NCBI GenBank assembly: GCA_016211105.1
Contig: JACQSX010000018.1
Span: forward strand, 18,750 to 82,749
From: Acidobacteriota bacterium
GTDB taxonomy: Bacteria > Acidobacteriota > UBA6911 > JACQSX01
Length of the DNA stretch: 64,000 nt
Reading direction: 5' to 3'
Of this stretch, positions 9,461 to 17,978 are shown in pieces. Within the stretch, counting starts at the first letter, position 1, and each line of letters begins with the position of its first letter. The notes under the pieces were generated by a model, which was not told where the DNA came from, made no database searches, and saw nothing but the letters and a program-made list of their open reading frames with translations. Position numbers and translations under genes: made by a program.

Positions 9461-10732
9461 GTGGTCAGCGCTTCCCGCGAATTTCAGGTCTTTGCAAAAC
9501 CGGCTGGCCCCATCTGCAACCTGGACTGTCGCTATTGTTACTACCTGAAGAAGCAGAACCTCTATCCAAAGGTCGCGTCGTTCCGCATGCCGGACAGCCT
9601 CTTGGAGGAGTACATCGTCCAGCACATCAAAGCGTCCCAGGGCCCGGCAATCACCTTTTCCTGGCATGGCGGAGAACCAACGGTCTTGGGTCTGGACTAC
9701 TTTCGCAGGATTGTCGCGCTGCAGCGCAAGCACCAGCCTCCTGGCCGGCGCATCCTCAATGGCGTGCAGACCAACGGGATTTTGCTCGACGAGGAATGGT
9801 GCCGCTTTTTTTCAGTGGAAGGCTTTGGCGTCGGGCTCAGCCTGGACGGCCCGGCGGAAATGCACGACCGGTACCGCGTGACCAAAGGCCAGGAGCCAAC
9901 CCACAAGCAGACGATGCGCGCGTTCGAACTCTTGCAGCGGTACAAAATCCCATGCGACATCCTGTGTGTGGTGCATGATCAAAATGTCCGGTACCCCACC
10001 CAAGTCTACCGGTTCTTCAAGGAGATCGGCGGTCAATACTTGGGGTTTCTTCCCCTCGTTGAGCCAATGGAAGACGCCGAGGGCGGCGTGAGCCCCCGCA
10101 CGGCGCCAGCGGAAGTTTTCGGCACGTTTCTCTGCGCTATCTTCGACGATTGGATCCGGCAGGACACCAACCGGCTCGTGGTGCAGATATTCGAGGAGGC
10201 TTCTAGGCCGGCCCGCGGGCTGGAGCACTCACTCTGCATCTTTCGGGAGACATGCGGTGAAATCCCAGTGATCGAGCATAACGGCGACTTCTTTTCATGT
10301 GATCACTTCGTCGACGCAAAACACCGCTTGGGAAACATCCGCGAGACCCCACTGGTGGAACTGCTGGAGAGCCCGGCGCAGAAAGCCTTCGGACAGGCCA
10401 AACGGGATACGTTACCCCGCTATTGTCAGGCATGTGAGGTCCGCGCCATGTGCAACGGCGGGTGCCCAAAGGATCGCTTCATCCAGGCGCCGGACGGCGA
10501 AGAGGGCCTGAACTACCTGTGCCCAGGATTGAAGCGTTTCTTCAGCTACAGCCGACCATGTCTACTAAAGCTGGCATCCCGGTCGCAAGCCAAGCTGCCA
10601 CCCGAACGAGTAATGCGGCCAGCGGAGGCCACGCATGTAAAGCGTCTTGCAAAGACAAGTCGCAATGATCCTTGCCCCTGCGGCAGTGGCCGCAAGTACA
10701 AAAAATGTTGCCTTAGTACCTCGTATTTATGA
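9461..10732 (+). CDS. Anaerobic sulfatase-maturase-like radical SAM/SPASM protein with SEC-C tail
   Basis: 423 residues, GTG start with GAGG nine bases upstream. CNLDCRYCYY is the radical SAM CxxxCxxC site and WHGGEPT follows the anSME pattern. SPASM cysteines follow (C near DFFSCDHF, CQACEVRAMCNGGCP). AnSMEs convert a Cys or Ser of type I sulfatases to formylglycine. The last 25 residues are a SEC-C zinc motif (NDPCPCGSGRKYKKCC), an uncommon addition. No sulfatase is present in this window. The final residues and the stop codon come from the palindromic repeat at 10712. Confidence 0.85.
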   Translation: MVSASREFQVFAKPAGPICNLDCRYCYYLKKQNLYPKVASFRMPDSLLEEYIVQHIKASQGPAITFSWHGGEPTVLGLDYFRRIVALQRKHQPPGRRILNGVQTNGILLDEEWCRFFSVEGFGVGLSLDGPAEMHDRYRVTKGQEPTHKQTMRAFELLQRYKIPCDILCVVHDQNVRYPTQVYRFFKEIGGQYLGFLPLVEPMEDAEGGVSPRTAPAEVFGTFLCAIFDDWIRQDTNRLVVQIFEEASRPARGLEHSLCIFRETCGEIPVIEHNGDFFSCDHFVDAKHRLGNIRETPLVELLESPAQKAFGQAKRDTLPRYCQACEVRAMCNGGCPKDRFIQAPDGEEGLNYLCPGLKRFFSYSRPCLLKLASRSQAKLPPERVMRPAEATHVKRLAKTSRNDPCPCGSGRKYKKCCLSTSYL

Positions 10733-10746
10733 ATCGAAGTACTAAG
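10712..10746. repeat. Short palindromic repeat, reduced copy of the 44963 element
   Basis: Arms CTTAGTACCTCG (10712-10723) and CGAAGTACTAAG (10735-10746) pair with one mismatch around an 11-base loop. Its right half, CGTATTTATGAATCGA, matches the reverse complement of the left end of the complete element. It supplies the TGA stop of the upstream maturase gene and could act as a terminator hairpin, although no T-run follows. Confidence 0.7.
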
Positions 10747-10928
10747 CAAATGATTCCGTGCCAATCAATCCTGTGACATAAGTCCAGTGAAAGCGGGGTC
10801 GATTTGGCGCCATTGACAACCGGGTGCCGCGTCCCGACGAAAACGTTACAAGTTAGGTAATCCCCCTTCCCTGGAGCGGTATCCAATATATGGATGAAAT
10901 CTTGATTGGCATTGAGGTGACAAACATC

Positions 10929-11576
10929 ATGTTTCCATTATTTGGCCGGAAAAGCCTTAAAAGGTTGCTACTTTCCCTTGTTTTTCTTTCCTTCTGCTTT
11001 GCCCCGACGCCAGTTGCGCAGGCGCAGGGAGACGGTCCAGAGCCCGGTGGCAGGTTTGAGATGCGCAATGTGCCGCCTCGGCGCCTTGAACGGCGACGCA
11101 TGATGCCCGGGCGAGAAATGGGTCGTGCTCGGCTGCTTGCATTCCTGCTGCGGGCCGATGTCCAGCGGGAGTTGGGAATCACGGCAGAACAGCGGAAGAA
11201 ACTCGAGGAAATCGTTTTCAGCACTCGCAAAGCTACCATTCAAGAGCGGGCAAACCTGGAGACGCATCGCCTGGAATTGACCCGATTGATGCGCGCGGAG
11301 AATCCAGACCGAGCCGCGATTAACAAGAAACTTCAAGAGGTCAGCGACGCCCGCCTGGCGTTGTCCCGTTCCCTGGTCAACGGTTTGTTGGATGGTCGCG
11401 CCGTGCTGACGAAAGAACAACATGACAAGATTACTCAGTTTCTCCAAAGACGGTTGACTGAGAGAGTGAGAGGTGGGACCCCTGAGCCGGGGCCAATTCG
11501 ACCGGATGGTCGTACTCCGGCTCCGCCGCGACGCAATGAACCCGCGCTACCCCCATTACGTCCTCCTGGAACCTAA
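10929..11576 (+). CDS. Exported Spy/CpxP-like protein with proline-rich tail
   Basis: About 215 residues. A signal peptide (LLLSLVFLSFCFAPTPVAQAQ) targets the periplasm. The middle (residues about 75-175) is helical and charged, with two LTxxQ-like segments (ITAEQRKKLEEI, LTKEQHDKITQFL) as in the Spy/CpxP/metal-resistance family of periplasmic chaperones and sensors. The tail is rich in Pro and Arg. ATG 10929 is preferred because GAGGTGA lies nine bases upstream. Function beyond periplasmic stress binding cannot be stated. Confidence 0.7.
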   Translation: MFPLFGRKSLKRLLLSLVFLSFCFAPTPVAQAQGDGPEPGGRFEMRNVPPRRLERRRMMPGREMGRARLLAFLLRADVQRELGITAEQRKKLEEIVFSTRKATIQERANLETHRLELTRLMRAENPDRAAINKKLQEVSDARLALSRSLVNGLLDGRAVLTKEQHDKITQFLQRRLTERVRGGTPEPGPIRPDGRTPAPPRRNEPALPPLRPPGT

Positions 11577-12071
11577 AGCGTTTCAGCGACGGCGCTAGTC
11601 CAACTCCGTGCGACGTGGACGATGTTTGCATTCCTGAACCGGCGCGAGAAGGTCACACAATTGGATGGTTGTCCGGAGTTTCACAGGTCGGACAGCCTGC
11701 CAATTTGATGTTTACGTCTACCTCCACAACCGCGCCTACGCCAACTCTAACGACCCGGCCGCAGCTACGCTGACGGGAGCGGTTTCGCCGCCGCGGTCGC
11801 TCCGGTCGCCGTGGACGTGCTCGTCATCATCGTAGCCATTGGTTGTTCCCGCAAATAAAAAGGAAGAACAGAATTCCCCTTGGGTACACAACTTGCTAGG
11901 CTAACAGGTGCAGTTCCCCCGGGCAGTTGCTGGGAGCTGGGATCGTTCGATGTGAAACGGGGTTGTCGGCTATGATCGCCAGGCAAGGGTTTTGCTTTCG
12001 ATGTCCCGAGCCCCTAAGGAGAACAGAATTCCCATTTCGTCCATCATCACGGGCTAATACAGAGGCATTCA
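11577..12071. other. Intergenic stretch before the acyl-CoA synthetase gene
   Basis: No supported gene. A possible sigma-54 site lies at 11882-11895. Confidence 0.5.
11882..11895 (+). promoter_or_regulatory. Possible sigma-54 promoter of the acyl-CoA synthetase gene
   Basis: GG-TACACAACTT-GC, followed by TA: correct GG-N10-GC spacing and a good -12 box, but TAC instead of CAC at -24. It lies 177 bases before the start codon. Confidence 0.4.
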
Positions 12072-14807
12072 ATGGAAGAGCCCCGCACGCCCACTACGCT
12101 GCCTCACAGCGGGAGGTATGACCGCCGCACCCTGAATTCGATCTTTGCGCCCAAGACGGTGGCCGTGATTGGCGCTACAGAGAAGCTCCTCAGTGTAGGA
12201 CGCACCGTGTTGTGGAATCTCGTCAGCAATCCGTTTGGAGGTACGGTTTTCCCGGTAAACCCGAAGCGCACGAGCATTCTAGGGATCAAAGCTTACCCCA
12301 ATATTGCGTCTGTTCCTGAAAAGGTGGATCTTGCCGTCGTGATTACTCCAGCCCCCACCGTACCAGCCATCATCGCAGAGTGCGTCGATGTAGGAGTGAA
12401 GGGAGCGATTGTCATCTCTGCTGGATTTAAGGAAAGCGGAGCAGCCGGCGCCGAGTTGGAGAAGCGAATCCTCAACGAAGTGCGCCGTGGAAAAATGTGG
12501 CTCATCGGGCCTAACTGTCTTGGCGTGATGAGCCCCGTCACTGGCCTGAACGCAACATTCGCCAGCGCCATGGCCCGCCCCGGCAATGTGGGTTTTATCA
12601 GCCAAAGCGGCGCCCTCTGTACTGCGATCCTCGACTGGAGCTTGCGCGAGAACGTCGGCTTCAGCGTCTTCGTATCGGTGGGCTCGATGCTCGACGTGGG
12701 ATGGGGCGATCTCATCGATTACCTTGGCGATGACTCGCGTACCACCAGCATCGTGATTTACATGGAAAGCGTCGGCGATGCGCGAGCCTTCCTTTCCGCG
12801 GCTCGAGAAGTGGCAATCAGCAAACCTGTCATCGTCATCAAGGCCGGACGAACTGAAGCCGCAGCAAAGGCTGCAGCCTCCCACACGGGTTCACTTACCG
12901 GCAGTGACGAAGTTCTAGACGCCGCGTTCCGCCGCAGTGGAGTGTTGCGGGTGAACAACATATCGGATCTTTTTTACATGGCGGAGGTTCTAGCCAAGCA
13001 GCCGCGCCCTCGAGGGCCGCGCCTCACCATCGTCACCAATGCAGGCGGCCCTGGCGTGCTCGCTGCTGACGCGCTGATCGCAGGGGGCGGCGAACTAACT
13101 CCGTTGGCGCCGGAGACTACGGCAGGCCTCAATCAGCTTCTCCCGGACCACTGGAGTCACAACAACCCGATTGATATTCTCGGCGACGCCGATGTAGAGC
13201 GATACGCAAAGGCCATCGAGATCGCTGCAAAAGACCCAAACGGCAATGGGATCCTGGTAATTCTGGCGCCTCAGGGCTTGACCGACCCGACGCAGACAGC
13301 CGAGCGATTGAAAAGATACGCGAGACTGGAAGGCAAACCAATCCTTGCTTCTTGGATGGGGGGCTCGGACGTCACAGCGGGGGAGGCAATTCTCAATCGG
13401 GCCAATATCCCGACCTTTCCCTACCCGGATACAGCGGCTCGCCTGTTCAATTACATGTGGCGTTACAGTTATAACCTGCGCGGGCTCTACGAAACACCCA
13501 TGCTACCGGCGAATTCCAATGGAGGTAATTCGGACCGCGCTCAGGTTGCCGACCTCATTGAAACTACTCGCAGCTCCGGTCGGACGATTCTCACGGAAGT
13601 GGAATCCAAACAATTATTGAGCAGTTACGGCATTCCCACGGTCCCGACGCGCCTGGCCGCCAATGAAGACCAGGCGATCCAATTTGCAGACGAAATTGGA
13701 TATCCGGTCGTTCTGAAGCTTTCTTCTGAAACCGTGACTCACAAAACGGAGGTGGGGGGCGTCGAGCTGAATCTTAACGGACCAGACGCCGTTCGAAGCG
13801 CCTATGGCGCAATCCAGTCATCCGTGTCCGAAAAGGTTGGTGCGGAACATTTTCTGGGAGTCACCGTTCAACCCATGATCCGATCCGAGGGGTATGAACT
13901 CATTATCGGCAGTAGTCTAGATCCTCAATTTGGCCCGGTGTTGCTCTTTGGGTCCGGCGGGCAGTTGGTAGAGGTGTACAAAGATCGCGCGCTAGCCCTT
14001 CCGCCGCTCAATACGACTTTGGCCCGGCGCATGATGGAACAGACAAGGATCTTTAAGGCTTTAAAGGGAGTTCGCGGCCGCAAGCCGATGGATCTCGCCG
14101 CGTTGCAACAACTGATGGTCCGGTTCAGTCAACTGGTCGTGGAACAACGTTGGATCAAGGAGATCGACATCAATCCGCTGTTGGCTTCACCGGAGCAATT
14201 GATCGCGCTCGATGCCCGCGTGATTCTCCACCCATCCGATGCGCGCGAGGATCAACTCCCCAAACCCGCCATCCGTCCTTATCCAACTCAATACGTGAAG
14301 CCATGGACAACAAAGAACGGGCTGAAGGTGGTGATCCGTCCCATCCGCCCGGAAGATGAGCCACTCATGGTTAAGTTTCACCAAACACTTTCCGAGCGCA
14401 CGGTTTATCTCCGGTACTTTCACATGGTGAAGCTGAGCCAGCGCGTCGCGCATGAGAGGCTTACACGCATCTGCTTTATTGATTACGACCGGGAGATGGC
14501 CCTGGTCGCCGAACACAAAAATCCGCAGACTGCAGAACGGGAGATTCTGGGCCTGGGACGGCTGACGAAGAGTGGGCCGAACGAAGCTGAATTCGGCATT
14601 CTGGTAACCGACCAATTTCAGGGCCAAGGATTGGGTACGGAGTTGCTGCATCGATTGGTAGAGGTCGGTCGCGCTGAGAAACTTCGCCGTATTGTCGCCA
14701 ATATTCTCCCTGAGAACCACGACATGCAACGAGTCAGCGAAAAAGTCGGTTTCCGCGTCCGTTACGCCGTAGCGGATCAAGTGATCAAAGCGGAAATTGA
14801 TTTGTAA
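12072..14807 (+). CDS. ADP-forming acyl-CoA synthetase fused to GNAT acetyltransferase (Pat-like)
   Basis: 911 residues. Order: CoA-binding Rossmann domain ([12 protein letters not shown]), succinyl-CoA-synthetase-like flavodoxin domains with [10 protein letters not shown] (phosphohistidine position retained), ATP-grasp ([22 protein letters not shown]) and a C-terminal GNAT domain from about residue 740 ([14 protein letters not shown], then [12 protein letters not shown]). Relatives are either ADP-forming acetyl-CoA synthetases that make ATP from acetyl-CoA, or Pat protein lysine acetyltransferases that silence acetyl-CoA synthetase. With the His kept, both activities are possible. Confidence 0.9.
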   Translation: MEEPRTPTTLPHSGRYDRRTLNSIFAPKTVAVIGATEKLLSVGRTVLWNLVSNPFGGTVFPVNPKRTSILGIKAYPNIASVPEKVDLAVVITPAPTVPAIIAECVDVGVKGAIVISAGFKESGAAGAELEKRILNEVRRGKMWLIGPNCLGVMSPVTGLNATFASAMARPGNVGFISQSGALCTAILDWSLRENVGFSVFVSVGSMLDVGWGDLIDYLGDDSRTTSIVIYMESVGDARAFLSAAREVAISKPVIVIKAGRTEAAAKAAASHTGSLTGSDEVLDAAFRRSGVLRVNNISDLFYMAEVLAKQPRPRGPRLTIVTNAGGPGVLAADALIAGGGELTPLAPETTAGLNQLLPDHWSHNNPIDILGDADVERYAKAIEIAAKDPNGNGILVILAPQGLTDPTQTAERLKRYARLEGKPILASWMGGSDVTAGEAILNRANIPTFPYPDTAARLFNYMWRYSYNLRGLYETPMLPANSNGGNSDRAQVADLIETTRSSGRTILTEVESKQLLSSYGIPTVPTRLAANEDQAIQFADEIGYPVVLKLSSETVTHKTEVGGVELNLNGPDAVRSAYGAIQSSVSEKVGAEHFLGVTVQPMIRSEGYELIIGSSLDPQFGPVLLFGSGGQLVEVYKDRALALPPLNTTLARRMMEQTRIFKALKGVRGRKPMDLAALQQLMVRFSQLVVEQRWIKEIDINPLLASPEQLIALDARVILHPSDAREDQLPKPAIRPYPTQYVKPWTTKNGLKVVIRPIRPEDEPLMVKFHQTLSERTVYLRYFHMVKLSQRVAHERLTRICFIDYDREMALVAEHKNPQTAEREILGLGRLTKSGPNEAEFGILVTDQFQGQGLGTELLHRLVEVGRAEKLRRIVANILPENHDMQRVSEKVGFRVRYAVADQVIKAEIDL

Positions 14808-14923
14808 GCCTGACAGGAGCGATCACTTTTAGGCTGAAAACCTCCTCCCGTGCTCCATGCGGTGAAAAGCGCCCGAGCGATATCGTTCTCAGAAAAAAAA
14901 TCGCCGGCGTGCGCACCCGCTGT

Positions 14924-15868
14924 TCACGGTCTCACAATCCATACCGAGCAGGGCGCTCCATGCAAAACATGAGTAGAAACGCTCCCCAGGAAAAATCTCT
15001 CGATCGCGCTTTTCCCCTTGGCGCCAAGCATGATAACGTCCGCGCCCAGTTCGCCAGCAGCCTTCAGAACCTGTTCCGCGGGATCGCCATCGCGTATTTG
15101 AGCTGAGACATTCGTGGCTGTTATTCCGATTTCCTGCACTGCCTGATTCGCTGCCAGTTCGGCGGCTTGTCGCTCTTCCTCCCAAACCTCCGTCAACAGA
15201 CGCAGCGAAGCGCTGTCGAAACCGTAGCGGGACAATTCCGGGACCACGGTCAGGACCCTGACAGCAACACCAGCTCCAAGTGGTAGGGACTTTAAGGTTT
15301 GCAGTGCCGCGCTTGCATCCGGCGAACCATCATATGCCAAAAGCACCCGCAACCCGGCATCGTCGTGCTTCTCAGGCGTCAACAGATCGGCAGGTCGCTC
15401 GCTACCCTCCCGCCGCAGTTTAACAATTAGGACCGAGCAGGGCGCATGCTTGACCACTTGTTGCGAAACACTGCCCAGGAGCAACCCCCGGAATTCGCCC
15501 AGACCACGCGAACCGATCACTAAAAGGTCAGACGGCAGTTCTCTACAAGCGGCGACAATCTGATCAGAAACGTGACCCTCACGCATTGTTGTGTTCACTG
15601 CGAGACCTCGAGTGCGAAGACGTTGCTCCTCACGCAGCAACAACCGGTGCGCCCCTTCTCGCAACTTGGTTCGGAACCCCTCGAAAGCTTCGCTAATCTG
15701 CTTGCCGATGATGGGATGCTCCGCCGCAAACAGAGGTCGAACCGGTTCTACTACGGCCAGCAACGTGACCTCACTACCGTCAGGGAGCGGCAACCGCGGC
15801 AATAAGTCGACCGCAGCTTCCGAATATTTCGATCCGTCCGTCGCTAACAAAACCTTCATTGGGAACAT
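14924..15868 (-). CDS. Universal stress protein, two UspA domains
   Basis: About 314 residues, two tandem UspA folds. Each starts with a beta strand and Asp (VLLATDGSKYSEAA; VLLAYDGSPDASAA). Each ends with the ATP-binding loop type G-x2-G-x9-G(S) (GSRGLGEFRGLLLGSVSQQV; GAKGKSAIERFFLGSVSTHV). Tandem Usps are cytoplasmic nucleotide-binding stress proteins. Starts at 15868 or 15859 (MKVLLATDG) are both possible; neither has a clear ribosome site. Divergent from the dehydrogenase gene. Confidence 0.9.
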   Translation of the reverse strand: MFPMKVLLATDGSKYSEAAVDLLPRLPLPDGSEVTLLAVVEPVRPLFAAEHPIIGKQISEAFEGFRTKLREGAHRLLLREEQRLRTRGLAVNTTMREGHVSDQIVAACRELPSDLLVIGSRGLGEFRGLLLGSVSQQVVKHAPCSVLIVKLRREGSERPADLLTPEKHDDAGLRVLLAYDGSPDASAALQTLKSLPLGAGVAVRVLTVVPELSRYGFDSASLRLLTEVWEEERQAAELAANQAVQEIGITATNVSAQIRDGDPAEQVLKAAGELGADVIMLGAKGKSAIERFFLGSVSTHVLHGAPCSVWIVRP

Positions 15869-15949
15869 CCCCGCCCGCAGAGATACCTGAAACTTGCCGG
15901 GTCGTTCATCTCCGTTCAAGATGGAAGTTCATTTGCGATCGTTAAAATC

Positions 15950-15964
15950 TGGCACACTTTCTGC
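15950..15964 (+). promoter_or_regulatory. Sigma-54 promoter, likely for the dehydrogenase gene
   Basis: TGGCAC-ACTTT-CTGC, one mismatch to the consensus with correct GG-N10-GC spacing. It is 166 bases before the start codon at 16130, in the divergent gap. Confidence 0.6.
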
Positions 15965-16129
15965 CTTCTCATGGATACGTCTCCGCACCTTAACTGCGTA
16001 TCATAGCTGACTGGTGGCCATGACGGTGATACATTTTCAGAAGAAAAGAGGTAAGAATTCAACGTTCAAGTTCCGAGCCGAAACGTCTACCAAGCGGGAC
16101 TAATGGCTAAACAATGTGAGGAAAAAACC

Positions 16130-17239
16130 ATGACAATCTTTACCGATAAAATGGAAGAATTCGGACACGAACAGCTCATCTTCTGCCAAAACAAGGACGT
16201 GGGGCTGCGGGCAATCATCGCCATCCACGATACGACCTTGGGACCTGCCCTTGGGGGTACAAGGATGTGGCCTTACGAAACCGAGGAGGAAGCGATCATA
16301 GACGCATTGCGTCTGGCACGCGGCATGACCTCCAAGGCTGCCGCGGCAGGCTTGAACCTGGGCGGCGGCAAAGCAGTGATTATCGGCAATTCGAAGACCG
16401 ATAAATCCGAAGCGTTGTTCCGAGCCATGGGTCGCTTCGTCGAGAGTCTTCAGGGGCGGTTCATCACCGGCGAAGATGTAGGGATCGATGTGAATGACAT
16501 CGAGTATATGTATATGGAAACCCGCTGCGTCGTCGGACTTTCAAGAGCGCACGGTGGAGGGGGGGACCCTTCGGTGGTCACTGCTTTCGGCTTAGTGCAA
16601 GGGATGAGAGCTTGCACCAGAGAAAAATTCGGCTCAGAATCACTTCAGGGTTTAACTGTAGCGTTGCAGGGGCTGGGGAACGTTGGCTACCATTTGGCTA
16701 AGTTTTTAACCGACCACCGGGTGAAGGTCATCGGCACGGATATCGACGATGAAAAGGTGCGCCGCGCGGTGGATCAACTGGGAATCGTGCCAGTGAAGCC
16801 GGATGAGATCTACCAACTCCACGCCGACATCTTTGCTCCTTGCGCCCTGGGCGGCATTATCAACGATGAGACCATTCCTCAATTCAAATTCAAGATCATC
16901 GCCGGCTCCGCTAATAATCAACTGCAGGAAGACCGGCACGGCGACGACTTGCAGCGACGCCAAATCCTGTATGCGCCCGACTACGTCATCAATGCCGGCG
17001 GATTGATCAACGTGTTTGTCGAACTGGAAGGCTATGACCGCGAGCGGGCGCTGCGCATGACGCGGAGTATTTACTACAATTTGACCCGGGTGTTCGAGAT
17101 CGCGCGGCGCGAGAACGTCCCTACATCGAAAGCGGCAGACCGGTTAGTCGACCAGCGCATCAACACGGTAAAACAACTAAAGAACATGTACACCGGTCAC
17201 AGCCTCCACCGCCAGCGCTGGGAAACAAGGAGGATGTGA
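16130..17239 (+). CDS. Glu/Leu/Phe/Val-type amino-acid dehydrogenase (leucine dehydrogenase-like)
   Basis: 369 residues, the length of leucine/phenylalanine dehydrogenases rather than the longer glutamate enzymes. It shows GPALGGTRMWPY, active-site region GLNLGGGKAVI (Lys), GEDVGI and the NAD-binding GLGNVGYHLAKFL. The reaction is NAD-dependent reversible deamination of a branched or aromatic amino acid. ATG 16130 is chosen because GAGGAAA precedes it by a few bases; an upstream ATG at 16103 lacks this. The next gene begins within three bases of the stop, so the two are probably cotranscribed. Confidence 0.88.
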   Translation: MTIFTDKMEEFGHEQLIFCQNKDVGLRAIIAIHDTTLGPALGGTRMWPYETEEEAIIDALRLARGMTSKAAAAGLNLGGGKAVIIGNSKTDKSEALFRAMGRFVESLQGRFITGEDVGIDVNDIEYMYMETRCVVGLSRAHGGGGDPSVVTAFGLVQGMRACTREKFGSESLQGLTVALQGLGNVGYHLAKFLTDHRVKVIGTDIDDEKVRRAVDQLGIVPVKPDEIYQLHADIFAPCALGGIINDETIPQFKFKIIAGSANNQLQEDRHGDDLQRRQILYAPDYVINAGGLINVFVELEGYDRERALRMTRSIYYNLTRVFEIARRENVPTSKAADRLVDQRINTVKQLKNMYTGHSLHRQRWETRRM

Positions 17240-17241
17240 TC

Positions 17242-17601
17242 GTGAGATTTTTGATTCGCCTGCTGGTCAATGCGGCGGCTTTATGGGTAGCGGTCCGACT
17301 CATCCCGGGAATCGCCTATCAAGGCGGCTGGATTCCATTCCTCGGCGTCGCGTTGGTCTTTGGTGTTCTGAATGCTTTTGTCCGGCCAATTGTGAAACTC
17401 CTGACGCTGCCTCTGCTGCTTCTCACTTTAGGCCTCTTTACGCTGGTCATCAACGGATTCATGCTTTGGCTCACCGCTGCCCTCTCGGGCGTTCTTGGAT
17501 TGCACTTCCACGTCTCGGGTTTCTGGCCTGCGCTTTGGGGAGCCCTGGTGGTAAGCATTGTGAGCACCTTCCTTTCAGCGTTTCTTGCAACCGAAGCTTG
17601 A
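17242..17601 (+). CDS. Small membrane protein, phage-holin/YvlD-type (four TM)
   Basis: About 119 residues with four hydrophobic segments, and the family pattern FGVLNAFVRPIVKLLTLPLLLLTLGLFTLVINGFMLWL (shown here only as a region near residues 45-85). Members are integral inner-membrane proteins of unknown role. Two GTG starts are possible, 17236 and 17242. 17242 has AAGGAGG eight bases upstream, so it is preferred. It follows the dehydrogenase gene directly. Confidence 0.82.
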   Translation: MRFLIRLLVNAAALWVAVRLIPGIAYQGGWIPFLGVALVFGVLNAFVRPIVKLLTLPLLLLTLGLFTLVINGFMLWLTAALSGVLGLHFHVSGFWPALWGALVVSIVSTFLSAFLATEA

Positions 17602-17978
17602 CGCTCTAAGCGGTCCCTCAATCCCGAGCCGCGGTACTGGAATCCTCCAACGTTGAAAGGACGGGGGGCTGACGGTAACGGTTGGGAAGGTAAGAAGGGA
17701 TCCGGGCCCCCCGGCAATTCTACTTCTGCCCAGGCATAGGCAAATTATGTGCCAAAGTTGCTGTTCTCCTGAGTCTTCTCTCGGCGTTGAATTTAGCCTT
17801 CATTAATCTCCAGGAGCAATCCCTTTGCCGAAGAGACAGGGTGGAATCGCCCATCGGATTGGGTCAGATCCCCCGCTTGGCGGAGGATTTCGCCCCTCGG
17901 TCTTTGCCTGGTACATTGATTGCTTAAATGCTTGTGGAGGGCAGCGGCGACCGTAAACGCGACAGGATTGAATAAACC
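17602..17978. other. Intergenic stretch carrying an orphan sigma-54 promoter
   Basis: No gene supported. It holds the leftward sigma-54 site at 17740-17754; 17602-17728 on the minus strand could be a small RNA, but nothing else supports that. Confidence 0.45.
17740..17754 (-). promoter_or_regulatory. Perfect sigma-54 promoter facing no known gene
   Basis: On the minus strand TGGCAC-ATAAT-TTGC, perfect consensus, predicted start near 17728. The only thing downstream is the antisense strand of the small membrane-protein gene. Read on the plus strand the same bases give GG-CAAATTATGT-GC, a weaker site that could instead serve the gene at 17979. Confidence 0.7.

Noticed and set aside
14885..14925. 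Intrinsic terminator after the leftward Usp gene
   Set aside because: There is a run of eight T on the minus strand and a GC-rich palindrome, but the palindrome has no room for a loop, so a stable hairpin is doubtful.
17319..17717. 132-codon minus-strand frame just after the orphan sigma-54 promoter
   Set aside because: Tempting because of the promoter, but composition is Pro/Arg/Thr-rich, it has no clear ribosome site and is antisense to a good membrane-protein gene.
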